From positions 357,953 to 421,952 of the forward strand of contig NZ_QFRI01000002.1 of the NCBI RefSeq assembly GCF_003143755.1: a stretch of DNA of 64,000 bases, in the 5' to 3' direction. The position numbers were made by a program, and so were the translations under genes. Positions 8,844 to 15,968 of this stretch are shown in pieces; position 1 is the stretch's first letter; each line of letters starts with the position of its first letter. The DNA comes from Algibacter marinivivus. GTDB lineage: Bacteria; Bacteroidota; Bacteroidia; Flavobacteriales; Flavobacteriaceae. Under the pieces are notes generated by a model. That model saw nothing but the letters and a program-made list of their open reading frames with translations, made no database searches and was not told the DNA's origin.

Positions 8844-9233
8844 ATGAAAAAAATATTTCTTTTATTATTACTACCTCTAATAGTAGCTACAACTTGTGAA
8901 GAAGATCATTTAAACTCTGGTTTTGAGACAGAATTTATTATACAAAATGATTCAAGCATAGATTTAATTTTACTTCAAGAAGGAGGTTTTCAAACTACAA
9001 TTGAAAACGGAACAAGTTTTCTTCTTGCCAGTGATTTAAATCAGGAAACAAATTCAATAAACCCATCTGAAACTTTTGCTTTTAATGTTATCAATTTATA
9101 CAAAACAGAAAATGATAATTTTATTTTAGCATATAAACAAGAACCCATTAATGATGATTTGTGGACGTTTGACGAACCTGTAACAAATAGATATAACTAT
9201 ACATTAATAATTACAGATGATTTATTAAATTAA
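8844..9233 (+). CDS. Small putative lipoprotein of unknown function
   Basis: 129 residues. The hydrophobic N-terminus (MKKIFLLLLLPLIV) runs into ATTC and then EEDH, which I read as an atypical lipobox because position -1 is Thr, not Ala or Gly. The mature domain is a string of beta strands (TEFIIQNDSSIDLILLQEGG, then NYTLIITDD at the end). No family is recognised. It follows the lipocalin-like lipoprotein by 27 bp and ends just before a strong terminator, so the pair forms a two-gene unit of envelope proteins. Confidence 0.6.
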   Translation: MKKIFLLLLLPLIVATTCEEDHLNSGFETEFIIQNDSSIDLILLQEGGFQTTIENGTSFLLASDLNQETNSINPSETFAFNVINLYKTENDNFILAYKQEPINDDLWTFDEPVTNRYNYTLIITDDLLN

Positions 9234-9262
9234 TAACTATTAATTATTAAATCAAGAAATAA

Positions 9263-9291
9263 AAAAAGCGTTACATATTGTAACGCTTTTT
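9263..9291. terminator. Bidirectional Rho-independent terminator
   Basis: Arms 9263-9275 (AAAAAGCGTTACA) and 9279-9291 pair perfectly around a 3-nt loop, with A and T runs at both sides. It lies between the lipoprotein pair (ending 9233, plus strand) and the DUF2853 gene (ending 9311, minus strand) and can serve both. Confidence 0.85.
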
Positions 9292-9310
9292 AATTTATAT
9301 AAATTGAGTT

Positions 9311-9649
9311 CTAGTAAACAGACTCTTTTCCAAAATGTTTAGTAAGCAAATAATAAACTACTGCTCTATATTTATTACGGTTAGATTGTCCGTATTTATC
9401 CATAACAGCTTGAATACCTTTATCTAAATCTGCACCATCTTTTAATCCTAATTTCTTGATTAAGAAATTGTTCTTAACTGTAGCCAATTCAGATTCGTCT
9501 GATCCTGAAACCGTTGATGCATCAGCATTGTAAATTGCTGGCCCACAACCAATAGTTACTTTTGTTAATAAATCCATGTCTGCGTTTACTCCGCATTTGT
9601 CTTTTAAATCTGCAGCATATTTTGCAATAAGCTCATCTCTTTTACTCAT
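9311..9649 (-). CDS. DUF2853 family protein
   Basis: 112 residues, cytosolic. The sequence matches the DUF2853 family: an N-terminal helix DELIAKYAADLKDKCG, a middle VTIGCGPAIYNADAS, and a C-terminal NKYRAVVYYLLTKHFGKE. Structures of the family show a small helical fold. The biochemical function is unknown. It is a single gene with its own terminator and about 95 bp between its start and the end of menD. Confidence 0.85.
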   Translation of the reverse strand: MSKRDELIAKYAADLKDKCGVNADMDLLTKVTIGCGPAIYNADASTVSGSDESELATVKNNFLIKKLGLKDGADLDKGIQAVMDKYGQSNRNKYRAVVYYLLTKHFGKESVY

Positions 9650-9744
9650 AATGATTTCGTTTTATGTGTTAATTAATAATTTAATAGATAACCGTTCTAA
9701 AGATACTAAATTTTAGACACAACAAAAATCAAAAAGTCACATGG

Positions 9745-11505
9745 CTATTTAATAAACTCAAAGTAGTTTAAAAGCACTTCATCATTGACTTCCTTAGGAG
9801 TAAACACTTCTAGTAATTTTGGTTGATTGTCTTCTAAATAAAAAGATGCTAAAGAAGACTTCAAACTATCTTCGTCTGAGGCAGATTCATATTTAAAACC
9901 ATACATTTTACACAAATGTTCTGCAGTTAAATCGTGATTGGTCTCAAAATAAGTATCAAAATTATCAGTGTTTTTATGTCCTGGTAAAATTCTAAAAATA
10001 CCACCCCCTTGGTTGTTTACAATAATAATTCTGAAGTTTTTTGGTATATGCTTATTCCAAAGCGCATTACTATCGTACAAAAAACTCAAATCACCAGTAA
10101 TAAAAACTGTTGGCTTACTATTGGCCACAGCACAACCAATAGCTGTAGAAGTGCTTCCATCTATCCCACTAGTTCCTCTATTACAAAACACATCAATATT
10201 CTTATTAATTTTAAATAACTGTGTGTAACGAATGGCAGAACTGTTACCCGATTGCAAAATATAATCCTCTGGTATAGATTTTAAAGCACTACTAAAAACT
10301 TTAAAATCAGAAAATGGAATTTGCTCAACATAAGCTTTATGCCTTTTTGTTCTATGCTTTTTTACTGAAGTCCAGATTGGTTTATAATCACTCTTTACAT
10401 AATGTGTAACTCTAGGCAAAAAGGTTTCAAAAAAAGCATTAGGCGATTTTTGAATATGATTATCTAAACAGAAAAACGTATCATTAGCTGTTTTGCTATC
10501 AATATGCCAATGGTGTCTTGGTTTATATTTTCTAAGAAATTGTTTTATTTTTTTTGATACAACTAAGCCACCAAAAGTTAAAAGTATATCTGGCTGCAAT
10601 TGTTGCCTTTCATCTTCAGTAAGAGGTGCTATTAATTTATCTATACTAGGAAAAAAACTTGGGTGATGTAAATTAGATGTTGTTTCAGTAAATACAATAA
10701 CACTATCATCTTTAGCCAATTCATCTAACCACTTTTGTTCAATGGTGTTGGGTCCATTAACACCAACTAATATCATTTTTTTTGAAGCCGCATTCCAATC
10801 TTCCAAACAAGATTTCAAAACATAATCTTCAATTTCCTGAGGCTTTATTTTAGCATCAACTACCCTAGGAGAAACACTCAATGTATCTACTATTTCATAG
10901 AGTGGTTCATCAAAAGGAATATTTATATGTACAGGTCCTTTTTTTAAACAAGCTAAATTAATTGCATTATTCAGGCCTTCTTCATTGTGCGTTTGGATAT
11001 CTTTTTGCAAACCTAATAAACGTTCAAACTTATCCTCTAAATTTTTAAAAATGGGTAGTTCTTCTTCTCTAGAAATGTTTTTTTCATCTTTTAAATCCAA
11101 CTTCAAATTAGCCGAATACAAAATATGATTATCAAAAACTTTTTTTTGATTAATAGTTTGCCCATCCCCAATTCCAACCAAGTGTTTTGGTCTATCTGCT
11201 GATAAAACCACTAAAGGAATATCACTGTAAAAAGCTTCAGCTACCGCAGGATAATAATTTAACAACGCACTACCAGAGGTACAAACTACTGCTGTTGGTT
11301 CTTGGATTTGTTGCGCAATGCCTAGAGCAAAAAAAGCAGCACAACGCTCATCAACAATACTATAACATTTAAAAAATGAATCGTGAGTAAAACCAATAGT
11401 TAATGGTGCATTTCTACTACCAGGAGAAATTACAATATGCTTTATACCTTTGGCTTTACAGAGTTGGATAACAGTTTGAGCAAGCGGGATTTTCGGGTAA
11501 GTCAT
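9745..11505 (-). CDS. menD: 2-succinyl-5-enolpyruvyl-6-hydroxy-3-cyclohexene-1-carboxylate synthase
   Basis: 586 residues, a ThDP enzyme of menaquinone synthesis that condenses isochorismate with 2-oxoglutarate. Seen: the N-terminal Pyr domain with the activating glutamate context SIVDERCAAFFALG, GSALLNYYPAVAEAFYS and ADRP, and a C-terminal ThDP-binding motif starting GDLSFLYDSNALW and ending with IVNNQGGGIFRIL. It is the last gene of a minus-strand operon after the isochorismate synthase (48 bp gap) and the hotdog thioesterase, so three menaquinone steps are co-expressed. Menaquinone is the normal respiratory quinone of Flavobacteriaceae. Confidence 0.96.
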   Translation of the reverse strand: MTYPKIPLAQTVIQLCKAKGIKHIVISPGSRNAPLTIGFTHDSFFKCYSIVDERCAAFFALGIAQQIQEPTAVVCTSGSALLNYYPAVAEAFYSDIPLVVLSADRPKHLVGIGDGQTINQKKVFDNHILYSANLKLDLKDEKNISREEELPIFKNLEDKFERLLGLQKDIQTHNEEGLNNAINLACLKKGPVHINIPFDEPLYEIVDTLSVSPRVVDAKIKPQEIEDYVLKSCLEDWNAASKKMILVGVNGPNTIEQKWLDELAKDDSVIVFTETTSNLHHPSFFPSIDKLIAPLTEDERQQLQPDILLTFGGLVVSKKIKQFLRKYKPRHHWHIDSKTANDTFFCLDNHIQKSPNAFFETFLPRVTHYVKSDYKPIWTSVKKHRTKRHKAYVEQIPFSDFKVFSSALKSIPEDYILQSGNSSAIRYTQLFKINKNIDVFCNRGTSGIDGSTSTAIGCAVANSKPTVFITGDLSFLYDSNALWNKHIPKNFRIIIVNNQGGGIFRILPGHKNTDNFDTYFETNHDLTAEHLCKMYGFKYESASDEDSLKSSLASFYLEDNQPKLLEVFTPKEVNDEVLLNYFEFIK

Positions 11506-11553
11506 TTAGCAATTTTGTTATACAAAAATACAAAATCACCCAATAAAAAATAC

Positions 11554-12672
11554 TTATAACACAGAATTAATAACTAACGATTTTGATACCGTTTCCTCCC
11601 ACTCCATTTCTGCATCAGAGCTTTCAGTAATTCCGCCACCAACATAAATAATTGCTTGCTGGTTTTTAAGTTGCATACATCTTAAATTAACATATAACTG
11701 GGTACTATTTCTAGTTACACTATAAGCTCTATTTTCAATATTACGTTTACTAGAACGTGGAGCAATAGTAGTTTCTAAATTTAATTCGCCTAAAAATCCA
11801 GTATAAAATTCTCTATTATAATTTTCATTTTTTAATATGAATTGTTTTGCTAATAATTTTGGCAACCCACAAACTGCTGGTGTTGGATGCAATGCTTTTA
11901 TAACTTCTTTTAAAGGTGTATCCGTTTTTAACTGGGCAGAAATCATAGTTTTTAAATGAACCAAATTACCAGCCTTTACGGTTTCAACCTCCGAAACTTT
12001 AAAGTTTTCTACTGATGGTTTTAAATTATCAACTATAAAATCGGTAACAAATTGTTGTTCTTGTTTTTCTTTGTTTTGCCAAACTACATCTAAGTTGCCT
12101 TTGTAATCTTGAGTACCTGCTAAAGCCATAATAGAAAATCGATTACCCTCAATTTTAATTAAAGTTTCAGGAGTTGCCCCAAGCCATAATCCAACTTTTG
12201 GATGATACCAGCAATAAACAAATGCAGATTTATAACTGTTTAAAAGGTTTTTAAAAATAGGAATTGGGTTAGAATTTGAAACATCTACCTTTTCTTGTCT
12301 AGACAATACCACTTTTTTTAAGCCTGAGCTATTAATAGCTTCAACGCCTTGTTTAACCAAATTTATATGAAAATCTCTTGCGCCTTCATTAGATATATTC
12401 TCATTGCTTTGAACATCTTCTATAACACTTAACGGTTCATATGAAGCAGAAAAAACTTCTGAAACCTCATTTGGAATTAAAATGGTTTGCTCTATATCAT
12501 CAAAAGGAGAAAACACAAACCCTTTTTCAACAAAGTTCTTAGTAAAATGCAAATCTTTGGTACTTTGAAGTCTTGCTTTCAATAAGTTTTCATTAGGCTT
12601 TCTGTAAGTAACAAATGGGAGTTTATTTTTAAAATGTGCTTCAATACACTTAAAAAAATCAGATGAAGTCAT
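11554..12672 (-). CDS. menF: Isochorismate synthase (chorismate-binding enzyme)
   Basis: 372 residues. The chorismate-binding fold is clear: KVVLSRQEKVDV, LAGTQDYKGN, HPTPAVCGLPK, FYTGFLGE and the C-terminal YVGGGITESSDAEMEWEE with the metal-binding glutamates. These motifs fit isochorismate synthase (MenF/EntC group) better than anthranilate or aminodeoxychorismate synthase, and the gene lies between menD and a hotdog thioesterase, which settles the pathway. It converts chorismate to isochorismate at the entry of menaquinone synthesis. It starts 2 bp after the stop of the thioesterase gene. Confidence 0.93.
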   Translation of the reverse strand: MTSSDFFKCIEAHFKNKLPFVTYRKPNENLLKARLQSTKDLHFTKNFVEKGFVFSPFDDIEQTILIPNEVSEVFSASYEPLSVIEDVQSNENISNEGARDFHINLVKQGVEAINSSGLKKVVLSRQEKVDVSNSNPIPIFKNLLNSYKSAFVYCWYHPKVGLWLGATPETLIKIEGNRFSIMALAGTQDYKGNLDVVWQNKEKQEQQFVTDFIVDNLKPSVENFKVSEVETVKAGNLVHLKTMISAQLKTDTPLKEVIKALHPTPAVCGLPKLLAKQFILKNENYNREFYTGFLGELNLETTIAPRSSKRNIENRAYSVTRNSTQLYVNLRCMQLKNQQAIIYVGGGITESSDAEMEWEETVSKSLVINSVL

Positions 12673-12674
12673 GC

Positions 12675-13097
12675 TTATTTTTTAGGTAAAGAAATGGTTG
12701 TTAACTTACATAATGAAATTAAATTTTCATTTTCATCAGTTACACGAATTTCAAATAATTGAGTTGTGCGCCCTTTATGAATAAAAACGGCTTTGGCATA
12801 AACAAACCCTTCTCTTATACTCTTTACATGGTTAGCACTAATCTCTATACCACGCACAAAAAACTGCTTAGTATCTAATAATAATTCAGCAGCAAAACTT
12901 CCAGTTGTTTCAGCTAAAGCAACTGTAGCACCTCCATGAAGCACACCGTCTGGTTGATGAACTTTAGGTGTAACAGGCATTTTTAATATTAAAAAATCAT
13001 CTCCAAAATCAACCATTTCAATCTCTAAAGTCTCGATAAGGGTATTTTTGGTCATTACTTCAAAGCGTTCTATGAGAGCTTTTTTAGGTAGTTGCAT
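12675..13097 (-). CDS. PaaI-family hotdog thioesterase, likely DHNA-CoA hydrolase
   Basis: 140 residues with the single hotdog fold of the PaaI family. The signature GVLHGGATVALAETTGSFAA carries the catalytic acidic residue on the hotdog helix and the preceding His-Gly-Gly. In menaquinone synthesis a thioesterase is needed to release 1,4-dihydroxy-2-naphthoate from CoA (MenI type). First position in the operon with isochorismate synthase and menD supports that role, but the specific substrate is inference. The next gene begins 2 bp downstream. Confidence 0.85.
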   Translation of the reverse strand: MQLPKKALIERFEVMTKNTLIETLEIEMVDFGDDFLILKMPVTPKVHQPDGVLHGGATVALAETTGSFAAELLLDTKQFFVRGIEISANHVKSIREGFVYAKAVFIHKGRTTQLFEIRVTDENENLISLCKLTTISLPKK

Positions 13098-13191
13098 AGG
13101 AAAACTGTATTTTAAAAGTAGTGCTTGTAAAAGTACAAAATGCTGTCATTTTATAATGCATTCCAAAACATATTAATTTCTTAAATTTAAC

Positions 13192-13218
13192 AAAAAACAC
13201 CTTCCGAAAATTGGAAGG
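13192..13218 (-). terminator. Terminator of the serine hydrolase gene
   Basis: CCTTCC (13200-13205) pairs with GGAAGG (13213-13218). Read on the minus strand the stem is followed by TGTTTTTTGTT. It lies about 30 bp after the stop of the gene at 13250 and ahead of the menaquinone operon, insulating the two. Confidence 0.7.
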
Positions 13219-13249
13219 CGCTTATTATAATTTAGCACTAATAGATGAT

Positions 13250-15013
13250 TTACTCCACTATACGTTTACCAGTAATCTCACGCCCGCCTTGAAAAAGTGT
13301 TACACTTTCTACAATACCCGCATCATTTTTATTAAACTTTAATTGTGCTTGGACTACTTTTAAATAAAACTCATTGTCATTTTTAGGAAAAATATCAAAT
13401 ACTGGTTGTCCTGTAGCTTGGGTTTTTAATTGGTTTCCTTCTTTTGTAACCGTTAGTACAAACCCTGGCATAAGCTCATATTTTCCAACGTAAGTTTCTA
13501 AAATAGCATCATCTACTTTTACCTCCTTTTCGAAATCACTAACATCATCCCCAAGCTTCTTTAAAAAGTCAATTCCATTTTGATTGTTAGGGTTTAATTC
13601 TACAGATTTTCTATAGTTTTTTATTGCTAAATCTTTTTTACCTAAATTCATTAATGCTTCGCCATAACTATCATAAGCATTTGATGAATTTGGGAAGGCT
13701 TCAATAATCAATTTAAATACTTTGGATGCTTCTTCGACTTTATCAGAACGCATAAGTTTATAGCCCATAGCATTCATATTGCTTTCATTTAAATCATACT
13801 TTTTTAAATCTTTTATTTTATTATAAGATGCTATTCCAGCTTCAATACCTTTTTCTTCTATAACAGAATAAAATTCATCTGCAACAGATTTTTTTGGCAT
13901 GTTATAGTCTTTACCATTTAATATACCATAAATAGCTCTAGTCATTGAATTTAGTGGTGCTCCTCCTGTATTACTAAAAAGTACAACTAACGATTTATTA
14001 GATGGTGCTCTAGAGATATTAGTATTAAATCCATTGATACCACCTCCATGACCAATAGTATAAATACTATCTTTTGACTTTCCTATTTTGTTATAACCAA
14101 CACCCCATCCATAGGCATAATGACTGTTTCCCCAAGCAGAAATATAGGGTTCAAAATACATATCCATATACTTTTGAGATAATAGCTTATTGGTATATAA
14201 AGCTTGATCCCATAAATATAAATCTTCAACTGTTGAATACATAGATCCTGCAGCATAAGGAATTGACATGTCTAAATATCTTGAATTTTCATAACCACTT
14301 CCATTTTTTTCATATCCAGTAGCACGTTTTTTTAAAATCTCACCATGGTGGTCATAACCAGTATTATTCATGCTTAAAGGCTTAAATATATTTTCATGAA
14401 GCATCTCTTCGTAAGTATTACCACTTAATTTTTCAACAAGAACACCTAATAAAAAATATCCAGAATTACTATAGCTAAACTTTTCTCCTGGCTCAAAATC
14501 TAAATCTTTGTCTTGGAATTTTTTAACAAATTCATTTGGTGTATACGGGTTTCGAGTTTCATCTTGCATAAATCTAGGAAATGAGGTGTAATTTGGTATT
14601 CCAGAAGTATGCGTTAGTAAATGATGTGTTGTAATTTTATTTCCTGTTTTTTTAGGATACTCAGTAAGGTATTTTGATATTGGAGCTTGTAAGTCTATCT
14701 TTCCTTCTTCAGCTAATTGTAAAATTAACATCGCCGTGAATTGTTTTGTAATAGATCCTAATCGATGTTTGGTATCAGAAGTATTAGGAATATCCCATTC
14801 CATATTCGCCATACCAAAACCTTTTTTATAAATCACTTTTCCATTATCTGCAACTAATGCAGAACCGTTAAACTTACCATACTCTTGGTATTTACTAATA
14901 AGTTGATCAATTTTTTCTACTTTTGATTGTGAAAAACTAAAGTTGAATACTAATAGCATTGAAAGCATAAAAATGCTTTTTTTAGAACCTAAAAATTTTA
15001 AAATTGTTTTCAT
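13250..15013 (-). CDS. Class C beta-lactamase-like serine hydrolase with TPR segment
   Basis: 587 residues with a signal peptide (cleavage near FSFSQS). The serine hydrolase domain (about 33-370) has SITK at residues 87-90 (SxxK nucleophile), YSN at 181-183 (YxN) and a GHGGG near 325 in place of the KTG box. After it come a TPR-like segment (about 425-490: ASKVFKLIIEAFPNSSNAYDSYGEA and the next helix pair) and a C-terminal beta domain with VGKYELMPGFVLTV. This layout is common in Bacteroidota periplasmic esterases or peptidases of the penicillin-binding clan. True beta-lactamase activity is unlikely. It lies 109 bp downstream of the PAS gene and could be read through from the cobalamin-controlled transcript. 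Confidence 0.85.
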   Translation of the reverse strand: MKTILKFLGSKKSIFMLSMLLVFNFSFSQSKVEKIDQLISKYQEYGKFNGSALVADNGKVIYKKGFGMANMEWDIPNTSDTKHRLGSITKQFTAMLILQLAEEGKIDLQAPISKYLTEYPKKTGNKITTHHLLTHTSGIPNYTSFPRFMQDETRNPYTPNEFVKKFQDKDLDFEPGEKFSYSNSGYFLLGVLVEKLSGNTYEEMLHENIFKPLSMNNTGYDHHGEILKKRATGYEKNGSGYENSRYLDMSIPYAAGSMYSTVEDLYLWDQALYTNKLLSQKYMDMYFEPYISAWGNSHYAYGWGVGYNKIGKSKDSIYTIGHGGGINGFNTNISRAPSNKSLVVLFSNTGGAPLNSMTRAIYGILNGKDYNMPKKSVADEFYSVIEEKGIEAGIASYNKIKDLKKYDLNESNMNAMGYKLMRSDKVEEASKVFKLIIEAFPNSSNAYDSYGEALMNLGKKDLAIKNYRKSVELNPNNQNGIDFLKKLGDDVSDFEKEVKVDDAILETYVGKYELMPGFVLTVTKEGNQLKTQATGQPVFDIFPKNDNEFYLKVVQAQLKFNKNDAGIVESVTLFQGGREITGKRIVE

Positions 15014-15122
15014 AAGATGATTTTTGATTGATTTATATTATTAATGTATGACGTTATATACCGTTTATAAGTTACATAAAAATTAAAAAATCTCAGGTTT
15101 TAATAAATAAAGTTTACTGTGG

Positions 15123-15608
15123 TTAAGTAATTTGTTTTTCTAAAGCTAAAAGATGAGTTGTTTTATTGCTTTCATCTTTTAGCGGGTATATTTTTATTTC
15201 GCATTTATAAGCATCACCATTTTTCTTATAATTGATGATTTCCTCTTTAAAGGGTTTATCTGCTTTTAAACTAACTCTAATAGATTTTACTGCTTCTTCG
15301 GAAGAGTCTTTTCCTTGTAAAAAATTAGGCTTTTTGCCTTTTGCAAAATTTGCTGGATAACCCGTCATTTTAGTAAAACCTTTACTCACCCATTTAATTT
15401 CCTGATTAAAATCTGTAAGAACCAAAGCCTCAAAATCATTTTCAGTTATTAACTTCTCAATATTCAATACCCAACCAAATTTATTCTTATAAGCCTTCAA
15501 AAAGTCAATTTCAATTTGCTTATTAAAATTTATAGATTGTTCTGCTAAATGCATCCCGTAAATATCCCAGCATAGTAAAGGGCCTCGTAATGGTTTTGAT
15601 TTATTCAT
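15123..15608 (-). CDS. Single PAS-domain protein, degenerate LOV-like
   Basis: 161 residues from the ATG at 15608. An upstream in-frame start at 15650 would lie within a hairpin and is less likely. The PAS core covers about 55-160: ALVLTDFNQEIKWVSKGFTKMTGY, then GKKPNFLQGKDSS, then EEIINYKKNGDAYKCEIKIYPL. That middle stretch is the LOV signature (G-x-N-C-R-F-L-Q) with Pro94 where the flavin-adduct cysteine should be, so ordinary LOV photochemistry is excluded. No output domain is attached. The gene is immediately downstream of a full cobalamin riboswitch on the same strand, which predicts expression when B12 is scarce. Its partner is unknown. Confidence 0.8.
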   Translation of the reverse strand: MNKSKPLRGPLLCWDIYGMHLAEQSINFNKQIEIDFLKAYKNKFGWVLNIEKLITENDFEALVLTDFNQEIKWVSKGFTKMTGYPANFAKGKKPNFLQGKDSSEEAVKSIRVSLKADKPFKEEIINYKKNGDAYKCEIKIYPLKDESNKTTHLLALEKQIT

Positions 15609-15649
15609 AGCTTCTTTTTTTATGTGCAGTGAAATAAAGAAGCAAGACA

Positions 15650-15671
15650 TACTATTAAAAAATTAATAGTA
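15650..15671 (-). other. Hairpin between riboswitch and PAS start codon
   Basis: TACTATTAA (15650-15658) and TTAATAGTA (15663-15671) pair perfectly around a 4-nt loop, 42 nt ahead of the PAS start. The minus-strand sequence after it (TGTCTTGCTTC) has no strong U run, so a classical terminator is not obvious. It may belong to the expression platform of the riboswitch. Confidence 0.45.
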
Positions 15672-15689
15672 GTATAAGAATATCTTGAC

Positions 15690-15835
15690 TTGGCTCTAAA
15701 TCGCGAAAGCACTATTTGTCTGAATTATAAAGGAAGTATCTGGCTTGTAATTTACATTACTTACAGTTGCGCGACAGCTTGTGATTTTAACACAATTCCT
15801 TTTTAGTTAGCATGATGCTAAACCTTTATAACTGT
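15690..15835 (-). promoter_or_regulatory. Cobalamin riboswitch
   Basis: Read on the minus strand. P1: TTATAAAGG (15823-15831) pairs with CCTTTATAA (15725-15733). P2: TTAGCA/TGCTAA around TCA. The core follows in the right order: AAGGAA, the GTG...AAAATCAC element, AGCTGTCGCGCAACTGTAAG, a GTAAT/ATTAC stem and AGCCAGATAC. Downstream, hairpin GCTTT/AGAGC (15693-15710) shows loop CGCGA, which is complementary to TCGCG in the L5 region (15770-15774), the expected kissing loop between L5 and L13. All required parts of the RF00174 class are present. The only gene downstream within 120 nt is the PAS protein. No cobalamin transport or B12-independent enzyme gene is adjacent. Confidence 0.93.
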
Positions 15836-15937
15836 TGCAAAGATATTGATTTTAAGTTTACAGGTATTTTAAAATTAATAATACAATTCTATGGTGATAT
15901 TTACTACAAAATAAAACGCAAGTTATTTCTAAAAAAT

Positions 15938-15945
15938 TAACTTTG
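15938..15945 (+). promoter_or_regulatory. Putative -7 box for the DUF3857 gene
   Basis: TAACTTTG fits TAnnTTTG of the Bacteroidota primary sigma factor and lies 24 bp before the ATG at 15969. No clear -33 element is visible. Confidence 0.4.
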
Positions 15946-15968
15946 TATTTTATTTGAAACTCGCCTTT

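Noticed and set aside
13250-15013. Acquired beta-lactamase resistance gene
   Set aside because: The domain order with TPR and C-terminal beta domain and the GHGGG box match chromosomal periplasmic esterase/peptidase relatives, not a resistance AmpC.
15123-15608. Functional LOV photoreceptor
   Set aside because: The adduct-forming cysteine is replaced by proline (GKKPNFLQ), so normal LOV chemistry is not possible.
15725-15831. Idea that this structure might serve the plus-strand DUF3857 gene
   Set aside because: All conserved riboswitch elements read 5' to 3' only on the minus strand, and the DUF3857 gene has its own -7 box at 15938.
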